A stretch of DNA of 47,591 nt, from positions 1 to 47,591 of IMG/VR virus record IMGVR_UViG_2162886007_000002; one strand, 5' to 3'. Below, in pieces: positions 29,422 to 37,971 of this stretch. The translations under genes were made by a program, and so were the position numbers. Under the pieces are notes generated by a model that was not told the origin of the DNA, ran no database searches, and worked only from the letters and a program-made list of their open reading frames with translations. The DNA comes from a virus. Positions within the stretch are counted from its first letter, which is position 1, and every line of letters begins with the position of its first letter.

Positions 29422-29641
29422 GCGGCTACGTATCAGGGTGCGCGGTCACGACGCCGTCGCCCTGATCCGGCATTACCCTGACGACTTCATATGTGTGGTG
29501 GAGGTCGTCACCGATGTCGGAAGAGCCCTCTCAACCTGTCGCGCAAATATGTGGCGGTGCCTAGCCGCCTCCCTCGTTACGAAGCTATACAACGAATCAC
29601 CGGGGCGCATTAAGCTCTCCAAAAGCTGGCTGCAACTGTAA
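29411..29641 (+). CDS. small hypothetical protein, uncertain start
   Basis: About 76 residues if read from TTG 29411 (MISKRLRIRVRGHDAVALIR); a GTG at 29438 is the alternative. The frame fills the gap between two genes and ends KLSKSWLQL. No strong ribosome-binding site is visible. ATCAGGG...CCCTGAT (29432-29466) forms an inverted repeat inside it. Confidence 0.45.
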   Translation: MISKRLRIRVRGHDAVALIRHYPDDFICVVEVVTDVGRALSTCRANMWRCLAASLVTKLYNESPGRIKLSKSWLQL

Positions 29642-29669
29642 CACCCCTCCCGACTCAACTGGATATCGC

Positions 29670-29945
29670 ATGCAAGTTATCGACGTTACTCAATCCCGTG
29701 CTGTATCCGCTGTGCCCCTATATAGTGCTAAACCCGGTCGGGTCGTCTGCTTCGCGGACCTGGAAGGCGTGAAGAACTATTACCTTGTACCAAAGTGGAC
29801 TAAATTGGAGGCTGCGCAAATCTGCGTTCCGGCGGGCAAGCGTATGCTTACCAATCTGGAAACTGGGCGCGTAGTGTTCAAAAGTGAAACGCTCATGGTA
29901 TACTTGACCAGCTGTACCGCTGAAGCCTATCTGCGCAGCGCTTAA
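29670..29945 (+). CDS. 91-residue hypothetical protein
   Basis: Preceded by ACTCAACTGGATATCGC, a variant of the recurrent leader. It is beta-rich and small (MQVIDVTQSRAVSAVPLYSA start). No family was recognised. It lies just upstream of the nucleotide metabolism genes. Confidence 0.7.
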   Translation: MQVIDVTQSRAVSAVPLYSAKPGRVVCFADLEGVKNYYLVPKWTKLEAAQICVPAGKRMLTNLETGRVVFKSETLMVYLTSCTAEAYLRSA

Positions 29946-29971
29946 CCCCTACCCGCAAGAGAGCCCAAAAC

Positions 29972-31291
29972 ATGCAGACGTTTAAAATGTATGACGTAAC
30001 GCCGTATCGTGGTTTGACATTGCTGCAACTGTTGAAGCAATTTCACGACAAGTTTGGCACCCCCTACGATGAGGCACCGCGCCACTTGGGCCGGGCTGAA
30101 TTGGAGTTTCGTTTGGTGTGCCACACCGAGGAAGCGAACGAATACCTGGACGCGGTCAGCGAAGGCAATTTGGTTGAAGCCATCGACGCGCTGGGTGATG
30201 AAATCTATTTCCTTACCGGCACTGCGCATCGTCAGGGCTTTATGGATCTGGTAATCCCAACAATCAACATGGTGCCAATGGACGTTGGCCCGCGCTTCTT
30301 GCCGCTGGCTGCACAAGAGCTGCGCCGGGTGCGCCATAACGAAGTGTTGAAAGAATACGAAGTGCGCGCTCGTACCGGGGAGCTGTGGCAACAGAAGTTG
30401 GCGCTGAAAGAAGCGCTCAACACTTTCTACCGCACTGCAATGATGCACGGCTTCGACATCCAGGAAGCGCTGCTACGCATCCATGCGGCCAACATGGCTA
30501 AGGACGTTGACCCGGCCAAGCAACGCCGCACCAAAGCGCTGGCGGAAGAAGGTATTGACGCTGCGCCAATGCTGGAAATCACTAAGCCCGATGGTTGGCT
30601 AGCCCCGTACTTGGGTGATTTGGTTGGTCTCGGCCCGTACGAAGCGCTGGAAGAAGAGTTCGCCAGCATTGAGCGCGGTTACCTCACCCCACCTTGCCCG
30701 GACTTGTCCAAGCTGCATGGTCTGGTTACCATTGACGGCCCTGATGCTAGCGGCAAAAGCACCTTGGCTGCTCGTATCGCAGAGCTGACCGGCGGGCAGG
30801 TTATTCACTTGACCTGGAGCCCACGCCTTGAAGCTGTGATGGACGAATACCGTACTTCCGCTATCAAGTACGCGGCAGTGCTGGCCCAGAACGGCGTTGT
30901 TGTGCTGGAACGGCCTTGGCTCTCCCACCCGGTTTATGCAGAAGTGTACCGCGACGGCGCTTATCAGGCTGAACACGTTCACAACTGGAAGAACCTCACA
31001 GAGCATAACGCACGACTCAACATCGTCGCGCTGCCGGGCTGTTCCAAGGAATGGCTGAAGAACTACCTCCTGATGTGCAGCCAGCGTGATGAGTTGCACG
31101 GGCCAAACGCCGGTAAGGCTATGGCGGTTTATGAGGGTTTCCGTGACGCCTTCAGCGGTGACGCGGGCCCCGAGCGGCAGCCAGCGTACAACGTTGACGT
31201 GTACGACATGCAACAGTACCCAAACCCTGTTGACATCGACACCTTCATCCTGAACAATGTTGTGCCGCATCTCACCCCTAAGGAGCTGTAA
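29972..31291 (+). CDS. MazG-like pyrophosphohydrolase fused to a dNMP kinase
   Basis: 439 residues. The N-terminal half looks like an all-alpha NTP pyrophosphohydrolase: EEANEYLDA (53-61) and EAIDALGDEIYFLTG (69-83) give the EExxE and ExxD metal-binding pattern. The C-terminal part (about 250-435) is a P-loop deoxynucleotide kinase of the thymidylate kinase type, with TIDGPDASGKST (about 254-265) and a VVLERPW region. The pair could hydrolyse one nucleotide and phosphorylate another. It opens the nucleotide gene group. Confidence 0.82.
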   Translation: MQTFKMYDVTPYRGLTLLQLLKQFHDKFGTPYDEAPRHLGRAELEFRLVCHTEEANEYLDAVSEGNLVEAIDALGDEIYFLTGTAHRQGFMDLVIPTINMVPMDVGPRFLPLAAQELRRVRHNEVLKEYEVRARTGELWQQKLALKEALNTFYRTAMMHGFDIQEALLRIHAANMAKDVDPAKQRRTKALAEEGIDAAPMLEITKPDGWLAPYLGDLVGLGPYEALEEEFASIERGYLTPPCPDLSKLHGLVTIDGPDASGKSTLAARIAELTGGQVIHLTWSPRLEAVMDEYRTSAIKYAAVLAQNGVVVLERPWLSHPVYAEVYRDGAYQAEHVHNWKNLTEHNARLNIVALPGCSKEWLKNYLLMCSQRDELHGPNAGKAMAVYEGFRDAFSGDAGPERQPAYNVDVYDMQQYPNPVDIDTFILNNVVPHLTPKEL

Positions 31292-31295
31292 TCAG

Positions 31296-32264
31296 ATGGC
31301 CTCTCTTGAAGACCTGAAAGTCAACGTAGCTCATATCCCCGCGTTCAGTCATGGGATTGAGTTCCTGTACCCGCGCACTGAAGACGGCCCTTCACTCTAC
31401 GCGCTCCTTGAGGCTTCCTGGACGGTGATGGCGCTCATCCAGGGCATCCGCACTAAGGTTTGGGAAGCTGATATGTCAGTGCCCAACCCGGTTGGCGCTG
31501 CCTGGGCCAAAGCAGGGCTCATCGAAGTTCGGGAACAGCTCGCCACGCCTGACACTGATTATGCCCAGTACGCTGTACTCACCCCGGCTGGGCGCCGGGT
31601 CATTGACTGCGGTGGCTTGCTGGAGTATGAGTTCAGCATGATGCAACAGCAGCTGGACGGCAACCTCAAGACCAGCCCAGCTAAGTACGAAAAGCTGCGC
31701 CAAGGACTGGATAACTACGCGGTGGCCTTCCTACCCGACATGCGCCGCTGGGTAACACAGCAAATCGGCCTGGACGGTGGCAAGATGTTCGATTTCTGCG
31801 GCGGTACTGGCGGCTATCTGCATGAGTTCCTGCGCACTTGGCCACAAGCCAACGGTATGCTGTTCGACAGAATGCCGGGCGTGCTGCAACCCGCAGACGT
31901 GGTGCTGCAAATGGGTGTCAAGCAAGGTGACGCCATGGCAGATGACCGCTTCTTTAAAGAGCAGGCCGGCGCCTACGACATTGTGTTGATGAGCGAGATC
32001 CTGCACTGCAAAGGTCCAGTGGAACGCCACTTCCTGCTGCGCCGCGCCAAGTCGCTGCTCAAGCCAACCGGCGTGTTGTTGGTCATCGAGCAGTACCCAA
32101 ACCTGCGGTTAGAGTGGCGCATGACCGATATGACCGACGGCGGCCAATGCCTTACAGAACAGGACGTTTCCAACGAAGCCTGGGAAGCTGGGTTTCAACC
32201 GCATTCGGGCATTCACAGCCTTAGCCACTACGGTATCCGTTTCGATCAACGAGGTGAAGCATGA
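31296..32264 (+). CDS. O-methyltransferase-like protein (SAM-dependent)
   Basis: 322 residues from MASLEDLKVNVAHIPAFSHG, with AAGGAG ahead (an upstream in-frame start at 31257 overlaps the kinase gene). A winged-helix-like N-terminal domain (about 30-110) precedes a Rossmann core with MFDFCGGTGGYLHEF and a later LMSEILHCKG and LLVIEQYPN, as in plant and bacterial small-molecule O-methyltransferases. Its substrate is unknown. Placement between a nucleotide kinase and a thymidylate synthase homologue hints at a nucleotide or base target. Confidence 0.78.
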   Translation: MASLEDLKVNVAHIPAFSHGIEFLYPRTEDGPSLYALLEASWTVMALIQGIRTKVWEADMSVPNPVGAAWAKAGLIEVREQLATPDTDYAQYAVLTPAGRRVIDCGGLLEYEFSMMQQQLDGNLKTSPAKYEKLRQGLDNYAVAFLPDMRRWVTQQIGLDGGKMFDFCGGTGGYLHEFLRTWPQANGMLFDRMPGVLQPADVVLQMGVKQGDAMADDRFFKEQAGAYDIVLMSEILHCKGPVERHFLLRRAKSLLKPTGVLLVIEQYPNLRLEWRMTDMTDGGQCLTEQDVSNEAWEAGFQPHSGIHSLSHYGIRFDQRGEA

Positions 32265-33049
32265 GTCAGTTGAAACCCCTTTCCATTTCCTGGGAAGACG
32301 TGTACCACGCCAACTTGATGCAGGCGTTCTTGGCCCCAGGCATGGAGCTGGTACACCATACGTTTGACCTCGGTATTCAGTGGGGTATTGATGACCGTAG
32401 CATCATGAACCCGCAGCGCGGTTTCCGCCGTGAGTTCTCCCAGGTTATGGCTGATTGGATTCTGGACGGCAAAGTGCAGGTCAGCGAAGCTATGTTGGCG
32501 CTCAACCCTAACGCCGCCAAGTTCGCCACCGTCCTTGATGACGAAAAGCACGGTTACCACGTTACCGCCTACGGCCCGCGCATCAAGTCGCAAATTCAGT
32601 TCGTTGTCGATGAACTGCAACGCTCCCCAGACAGCCGCCGGGCTTGCATCATGATGCTGGCCCCTTCTGACCAGTTCGTGGCTGAGGCCATGGCGGTTGA
32701 GGCTACCAAGTGCGAATACCTTTGCACCTACGGCTTCAACTTCCGGCTGCGCAGCGGGCGTTTGGACATGCACGTTGCCATGCGCTCCAACAACTACACC
32801 ACGACCGTTTGCCAAGACGTGTATGTGTTTGCGGAGTTGCAAAAGCACATTGCCGGGTTGCTGGGTGTACCTGAAGGTCACTATTTCCACTTCACCACGT
32901 CGGGGCATATCGTTAAGGGGGAAGAAGCCAAGGCGGCTGCAATTCTCAACGCCTACCGCCAAACCGCGCCGTTTGTGGGGCAGTGGCCGAAAGAATGGCA
33001 CGAAGCTTGGGATGCGTTCGAGGCTGTTGAGTGGGATAGATTTGAATGA
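32261..33049 (+). CDS. thymidylate synthase / dCMP hydroxymethylase-like protein
   Basis: 262 residues. SRRA (125-128) matches the phosphate-binding Arg pair of ThyA. Cys155 fits the catalytic Cys, 20 residues before the RSNN block (R175), as in ThyA. In the next motif the residue that is Asn177 in E. coli ThyA is Asp here (CQDVYVF), the change that favours a cytosine substrate in T4 dCMP hydroxymethylase. Overlaps both neighbours by 4 bp. Expected product: 5-methyl- or 5-hydroxymethyl-pyrimidine nucleotide. Confidence 0.8.
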   Translation: MSQLKPLSISWEDVYHANLMQAFLAPGMELVHHTFDLGIQWGIDDRSIMNPQRGFRREFSQVMADWILDGKVQVSEAMLALNPNAAKFATVLDDEKHGYHVTAYGPRIKSQIQFVVDELQRSPDSRRACIMMLAPSDQFVAEAMAVEATKCEYLCTYGFNFRLRSGRLDMHVAMRSNNYTTTVCQDVYVFAELQKHIAGLLGVPEGHYFHFTTSGHIVKGEEAKAAAILNAYRQTAPFVGQWPKEWHEAWDAFEAVEWDRFE

Positions 33050-33471
33050 AACTGGACCTCGTTGAAGCGCTTGCGCATGCCAACGGGTTTGCAGCGGTTG
33101 CGGGGGGTTGCCCCCGTGCTGCTGTTGCAACCTACCTTTATGACCGGGAAGGGATTCGCCGCACCCGCGCTGCTAACGTGCGCTTTGATGGCAAGTGTGA
33201 TTGCAACGACGGCGCTGACACCCTGACCACTGCAAGCTCAACGTGCTGCGCCCAGCATAGTGAAGTGCGGGCTTTGATGACGGCAGCAAAGGAGGGCTGG
33301 TATCCGTTCTTGCACATGGCGCTGGTGACCCGACCGCCATGTATCAAGTGCCTGCCGTACCTCTTGGAGAGCCCCTTAGAAGTGCTGGCAGTTGGGCGGG
33401 AATGGCCTGACCGGGACGGAACCCAGACTATTTGGGAGAAGTTCGGAAGGGATTGGTGCTGGATAGACTGA
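33046..33471 (+). CDS. deoxycytidylate deaminase-like protein
   Basis: 141 residues. HSEVRAL (71-77) and PPCIKC (97-102) form the zinc and catalytic Glu signature of cytidine/dCMP deaminases. Extra Cys residues (KCDC near 50-53, TCC near 67-68) may bind a second zinc as in T4 dCMP deaminase. It ends the rightward operon next to a bidirectional terminator, coupled to the TS-like gene by 4 bp. Confidence 0.87.
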   Translation: MKLDLVEALAHANGFAAVAGGCPRAAVATYLYDREGIRRTRAANVRFDGKCDCNDGADTLTTASSTCCAQHSEVRALMTAAKEGWYPFLHMALVTRPPCIKCLPYLLESPLEVLAVGREWPDRDGTQTIWEKFGRDWCWID

Positions 33472-33475
33472 AATG

Positions 33476-33504
33476 AAAAAGCCCCTCAAGTAGAGGGGCT
33501 TTTT
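33476..33504. terminator. bidirectional terminator between convergent early and late operons
   Basis: AAAAAGCCCCT pairs with AGGGGCTTTTT around AAGTAG-type loop sequence, with A and T tracts on both sides. It ends the replication operon rightward and the structural operon leftward. Confidence 0.92.
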
Positions 33505-33529
33505 ATTGAACGTTAAACAGACCCCTTAG

Positions 33530-33700
33530 TCACGCGGGAGGGCCGAACTCTTCACCGTCGTAGGTGTCCCCGATTGCTACCTGGGAGTCGTCTGGAATCA
33601 AAACAACGAAAGAGCCCTCAGCTGGCTGCCAGCCGGGATTGCCGTCCCAAACGATCAAGTTCTCAACAACACCATCACGTACAACTGCATATCTTGCCAT
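33530..33700 (-). CDS. 56-residue tail-fibre-associated small protein
   Basis: MARYAVVRDGVVENLIVWDG starts the protein, and VAIGDTYDGEEFGPP ends it. This 'M.RYA.v.dG.V.N..vWDG' pattern is typical of small phage tail proteins or fibre assembly factors next to fibre genes. It starts 4 bp after the stop of the Gly-rich fibre gene and ends the late operon. Confidence 0.78.
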   Translation of the reverse strand: MARYAVVRDGVVENLIVWDGNPGWQPAEGSFVVLIPDDSQVAIGDTYDGEEFGPPA

Positions 33701-33704
33701 GTCA

Positions 33705-34982
33705 TCACCACTCCAAAATTACAACACTCGGAGACCCATTGCCCCCGAAATTGCTGTTTGCGCCACCTGCCCCGCCTGCGCCGTAAGCGCCAAACGCAGC
33801 CCCTGGATAGCCCCCACCGCCCGGCAGTCCGCCGCCAAACACAGAATTGCCGCCGTTGCCGCTAAAGTATCCTGAACCACCCCCGTAGAAAGCAGCCTGC
33901 CCCGGCGCGCCTTGCGTATTCAGCGCGGCAAGCACGTTTGCCCCTGAGGTTACAGATACGCTACCCCCCAGCCCTTGCCCGCCTATAGGGGTGCCGCCGT
34001 TTGCGCCAAGAGAGGGACCGCCAGTGAAAACGCTTACTGAGATGCCGGCCCCGGCAATGGTGGTAGTACCTCCAGTATTACCGTTGCCCGTAGTCCCCTG
34101 CGCGCCGTAGGCGCCGAGTGTAATAGTCAATACTGCCCCAGGAGTAACAGCCAGTACCCCCTCGCTGTATGCCCCACTTCCAGCCCCGCCAGCAGCAGAG
34201 TTTGCTGCGTTAGAGCCACCACCGCCGCCGCCTGGGCCAACAGCCCGGTATTTAAGTTTTGTAACGTTTGCCGGGACTACAAATGAGGTGCTCACAGTCA
34301 CCACTTGCATATTGGTTATGAGACTTTGAACCTGCGCAAGCGGCGTGGCGTGCTGGCTTTTTGTAGCGCTAACAACTTGGAGGGCGCCGCCCGTGCTAGC
34401 GACCAGCACCCAAGAGCCCCCGCCAATGGAAGTGTTATATTCGAGCACCAAAAGGCCGGTGGCAACGATTTCACCGCCTTGCAATGCCGTGTGGCCCGGA
34501 CCAACAACCGCCACCCCGTTAAAGGTAGAAGCGCCAGTGTTGGGGTTCAATGCCTTCAACCCAACCTGCAATCCGTTAACGAGCACCAACGCGGGGGTAT
34601 AAACACCAACATAGGCGTTGGCGACACCGGTATCAGTGGCGAAGTCCTTAACCCGTGCAAACAGATCTCGCCAATAAACGTTAGTGGCATTGAGGGCAGG
34701 CGGGGCGTTACCCAGGGTGTCCTGCAATGCAACGTAAATTGTGCCGTTTGCCTTCGCAAAGCCGCTGGTGTAATACTGAGTTAGCGCGTCGTATACGGGT
34801 ACACCCTCTTGGTTTACATGCTTCTGGAAGGCAGAAATCTGTTGAATCATGCCGTTGAAATCGTCGTAGTCTGGAATTTCAGCGACAAAACCCAACGCTT
34901 GCTTGGCTGCATCAACAGGGGAGGCCAAGCCGCCGCTGGCCCATACGGTGTTGACATTTGGTTTTGCTTGACTAGGCATCAT
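33705..34982 (-). CDS. tail fibre / tip protein with glycine-rich domain
   Basis: 425 residues. The N-terminal half probably attaches to the baseplate; the C-terminal half (about 240-425) is a glycine-rich domain with many GGxG runs, ending SVVILEW. Gly-rich tips of this kind act as receptor-binding or adhesin domains. Its position after DUF2612 and baseplate J, at the end of the tail module, supports a fibre. It is the best candidate for host-range determination. Confidence 0.84.
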   Translation of the reverse strand: MMPSQAKPNVNTVWASGGLASPVDAAKQALGFVAEIPDYDDFNGMIQQISAFQKHVNQEGVPVYDALTQYYTSGFAKANGTIYVALQDTLGNAPPALNATNVYWRDLFARVKDFATDTGVANAYVGVYTPALVLVNGLQVGLKALNPNTGASTFNGVAVVGPGHTALQGGEIVATGLLVLEYNTSIGGGSWVLVASTGGALQVVSATKSQHATPLAQVQSLITNMQVVTVSTSFVVPANVTKLKYRAVGPGGGGGGSNAANSAAGGAGSGAYSEGVLAVTPGAVLTITLGAYGAQGTTGNGNTGGTTTIAGAGISVSVFTGGPSLGANGGTPIGGQGLGGSVSVTSGANVLAALNTQGAPGQAAFYGGGSGYFSGNGGNSVFGGGLPGGGGYPGAAFGAYGAGGAGGANSNFGGNGSPSVVILEW

Positions 34983-34994
34983 GAGCCCCCGTGA

Positions 34995-35729
34995 TTAGGT
35001 AGTTGGGATATGTCTTGCGAAAGCGGCGCCGCTTCCTGGAACAGCAGGGTCACCAAAACCCCCGACCGGGAACGGCGCACCGTTAAAACCGAAGGCCTTA
35101 CCCGCCGTAAAGTCACGTACATCATACGTTACGCCTGTTGTACGGGGCATAATATCCGCCCCAGTTAGTAGGTATTGTTCGTTTAGCGTAAGGCGGCGCC
35201 CGAACGCAATCCAGCCGTGGCCGGCACGGGGTTTAGCAGTCTGAACGTAAACCGGCGTGTCGTTGCCGAGGATTAGCTTCAAGAACGTTATGAGTTCATC
35301 GGGGGTGGAGCGGGCGTGATTTTTGAAGATGCGCGCCTGGATAAAGATCCGGTATTCGGGATCGGTTAGCGGCTTGTTGCCCGTGAGTGGCTCTCCCGGT
35401 GAGCGAAAACGCCCGCCCACTGCGGGGTCGAACGGACTGCCAAAGCTCTTGGCTTGAGGGTGTGGCGCGAAACCAAAGAAAGCAATGTTGGCAGCGTCTA
35501 CGATACCCCGTTCTTGCCCCACCAATTTCCCAATCCGATCCAGGTTTTTGCCTTCCTGAGTGTCAATGTTTAGCCGGTCAGCGATGAGGACAAACAGCGA
35601 GTCAATTACGTCATGGTCGCACAAGAGCGCGCCGACGTACCCTTTGAGGTTCGTAGCGGCGCGGTACTCTGTTGCAATTTCGTCCTTGATGAGCTGAGTT
35701 ACATTAAGCGGTTTAAGCTCCATGGTCAA
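34995..35729 (-). CDS. baseplate/tail protein (DUF2612)
   Basis: 244 residues. DRIGKLVGQERG, FRSPGEPLTGNKPLTDPEYR and a DELITFLKLILGN segment match DUF2612 phage tail proteins, which connect baseplate J to the fibre. Coupled to baseplate J by ATGA. Confidence 0.85.
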   Translation of the reverse strand: MTMELKPLNVTQLIKDEIATEYRAATNLKGYVGALLCDHDVIDSLFVLIADRLNIDTQEGKNLDRIGKLVGQERGIVDAANIAFFGFAPHPQAKSFGSPFDPAVGGRFRSPGEPLTGNKPLTDPEYRIFIQARIFKNHARSTPDELITFLKLILGNDTPVYVQTAKPRAGHGWIAFGRRLTLNEQYLLTGADIMPRTTGVTYDVRDFTAGKAFGFNGAPFPVGGFGDPAVPGSGAAFARHIPTT

Positions 35730-36895
35730 GCCCCTACGGTGATGTTCGCAACAAGAAAGGTAGGATACTCCCGCACGGTCATTGGCAAGTTGGCCGTACC
35801 GGCGGGCGCAGGCGTGCGGGCAATGAACACGTCAGTGATATTGTGGTCGGGCACGGTGTTAACTGGGGTGTAAAGCTCAGTCCGCACCACGGTATCACCC
35901 ATGAAGAAGCCCCGCCCCGGAACCAAATCACCGTTGGCGTAATCAACAATCGCTTGCTTCATATCCGCGTCGCCCGTTGCAGGGTAGCCTGGGAGCGTTG
36001 TACGATGAACCGCCACGTAAACCGACACCGCAACAGCGCGGGTGAAGGGTACAACTTGCAAAGTGCCTTGCTTGTCAATAGCGATACCGCTGGTGTTGCC
36101 TTGCCACCCGATGCCGAAGGGGTAGGTGTCCCAAATGGTCTGGGCAATGACGTTGGTATCACCCCCAATAACCACCGCTTCAAAGCTATGTGGTGTAAGA
36201 CCGTTAGCGTCAACAACGTCAGTTTTGTTCTCAATGACGTCTGAACTTACCATGCCTGAAATATTGGCGAGCTTACCTTTCAGCGAGTCAATCATGTTTT
36301 GCGAATTGGTGCCGGTAGAGCGCGCCCGGCGCAACCGCAATTCAGCGTCTGTCTCAACGTCCCGCCCCACGATACCGACAGAGGGGTTGGTTGCCGAAAT
36401 CCACCCGGCTTGGGGGGTGATGATCTTAGTGAAAGTGGTCGCAGCTACTTCGATTGGGCCTGTAATCGTCAGCGCAGCCGCAGCGTTGGCGGTGCCGTCC
36501 ACCGCAAAGGTAAACGGCGCAGTAGTCAGCGCGGTCAGGCTGCCGTCTTCTTCCCCGATAAGCTGGCCGGCGGCTATAGTAACACCCGGCGTGCCTGTCA
36601 ACGCCATAACCAGCATGGTAGGGGCGGGGCCCAGGCGCTCAATAAAGTTGAGTTTTACCAAGTTGGACAGGGTCGCAAAGGTCGCGTTGTCTGGATCAGT
36701 GGCGTTAACCGCGTACTCTGCAATTTGCCAAAGCTGGTCGTCAGAAAGGGCCATGAGTCCACTGATTTGGCCGTCCGCTGTTTCCGGGGCTAAGTTCAGG
36801 TCGGGGCCGAGCGCCGCCAACTGGGCTTGGTTCTTGTCCGCCAAAATCTCGGGCAAGCGTTTGCGTTCAAAACCTTCGGGAGTGTAACCAGCCAT
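35726..36895 (-). CDS. baseplate J-like protein
   Basis: 389 residues, a wedge component at the baseplate edge. The helical N-terminal half and central beta part (GVTIAAGQLIGEED..., FTKIITPQAGWISATNPSVG, GRDVETDAELRLRRARS) match the baseplate J family. It lies between gp25-like and DUF2612 proteins as in other small myoviruses. Confidence 0.9.
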   Translation of the reverse strand: MAGYTPEGFERKRLPEILADKNQAQLAALGPDLNLAPETADGQISGLMALSDDQLWQIAEYAVNATDPDNATFATLSNLVKLNFIERLGPAPTMLVMALTGTPGVTIAAGQLIGEEDGSLTALTTAPFTFAVDGTANAAAALTITGPIEVAATTFTKIITPQAGWISATNPSVGIVGRDVETDAELRLRRARSTGTNSQNMIDSLKGKLANISGMVSSDVIENKTDVVDANGLTPHSFEAVVIGGDTNVIAQTIWDTYPFGIGWQGNTSGIAIDKQGTLQVVPFTRAVAVSVYVAVHRTTLPGYPATGDADMKQAIVDYANGDLVPGRGFFMGDTVVRTELYTPVNTVPDHNITDVFIARTPAPAGTANLPMTVREYPTFLVANITVGA

Positions 36896-37269
36896 TAGAT
36901 CGTTACTCCTTTGAAATTGTTAAGGGTGGCGCCGGCCACAACCCCGTAAGTGGTGTTGGCTTCAAACGCTACCGCAAGTTTTCGGGTTGTGCTGTTGAAG
37001 CTCATTTTGAAGTCCAACAACTCGTTGACACCGGGGGTCAAGATGATGACGGACTTCAGAATGGCCTCAACTTCCGCAAGGTTCATAGGCTTCACGAACA
37101 CCCGCGTGAAATAAGGCACGCCGCTCGTAACCGCCCAAGAGCACTCACCGAGGTAGAACAGCAAGCGGCTGCGCACATGTTGCACCACTTCGGCGCCATC
37201 ACTGACTAGCGCGATAGAGCGGCGGCGTACAAAAATATCATTGTTGCTATCAAGCGCCCGGCTTTTCAT
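36895..37269 (-). CDS. baseplate wedge protein, gp25-like
   Basis: 124 residues. DIFVRRRSIALVSDGAEVVQ and RVFVKPMNLAEVEAILKSVI match the lysozyme-like gp25 or DUF2634 wedge proteins that join the baseplate to the sheath. It shares its end base with the baseplate J start. Confidence 0.85.
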   Translation of the reverse strand: MKSRALDSNNDIFVRRRSIALVSDGAEVVQHVRSRLLFYLGECSWAVTSGVPYFTRVFVKPMNLAEVEAILKSVIILTPGVNELLDFKMSFNSTTRKLAVAFEANTTYGVVAGATLNNFKGVTI

Positions 37270-37278
37270 GACAGCTCC

Positions 37279-37971
37279 TTAAGGCGTTAAGAATGCAGGG
37301 GCGTGGTGTGCGCCCGCCGACGTTACCGTAGAGCCGGTGGTCACTGCGCCTTGCAACTGAGCTATCAACTGGACAGCCAAGTTTGCCAACGTTGTCAAGT
37401 TGCCCGTTACAATTGCCGCACCCAGCGTTGAAGTGTTACCCGTAAATTCAGTAAGGGGGCTGTCAAAGGTAAGCTTTGTACCTGCAAAGATCTTGGCCAA
37501 CCCGCCTTTGCTGACCTGTAGGTAAGCGCTTTGATCCTCCACGCCCGCGTACAGGCTGGTCGGGTCAAAGTTTTGTATAGCGCCCGCTTTCGAGGTGGGG
37601 AACGGTACAAACACCCCGTCAGAGAGCGAATGGAAATGGGTTTCGCGGGGTGGGGCTTTAGCGCCGGTTTCTTTCCAGACGCTCAAACCCCGGTCGCTAA
37701 AGATTATGAGGCCTTCGTCACCAACGGCGACAGGGAGGGTCAGTACAAAACCCCCGGCCTTGAAGAACCCAATAGGTACACGCGGCATAATCGCGATGTC
37801 CTTTGGGATCTCCACACCAGCCTTGACCTGGACGTTTTGTATCTGCGGATCAAGCTCCACCCAGCCGTTAGCGAAGACCTTGGTCACCCGACCTATTGTC
37901 ATGGTCCTGGTGTAAACAAGCGCCCCCCGAATGTGCTTCTGCGCGGCGGTCCCTCTAGTTTCGGAACTCAT
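37279..37971 (-). CDS. membrane-puncturing spike protein, gp138 family
   Basis: 230 residues. The N-terminal OB-fold-like half (about 28-110, GRVTKVFANGWVELDPQIQN, KAGGFVLTLPVAVGDEGLII, FSDRG) matches gp138-type central spikes. The C-terminal half is repetitive and beta-rich, a likely trimeric needle. It overlaps the hub gene by 17 bp. Confidence 0.88.
   Translation of the reverse strand: MSSETRGTAAQKHIRGALVYTRTMTIGRVTKVFANGWVELDPQIQNVQVKAGVEIPKDIAIMPRVPIGFFKAGGFVLTLPVAVGDEGLIIFSDRGLSVWKETGAKAPPRETHFHSLSDGVFVPFPTSKAGAIQNFDPTSLYAGVEDQSAYLQVSKGGLAKIFAGTKLTFDSPLTEFTGNTSTLGAAIVTGNLTTLANLAVQLIAQLQGAVTTGSTVTSAGAHHAPAFLTP

Noticed and set aside
32246-33130. 294-residue minus-strand frame
   Set aside because: Antisense to the ThyA-like gene with conserved catalytic residues.
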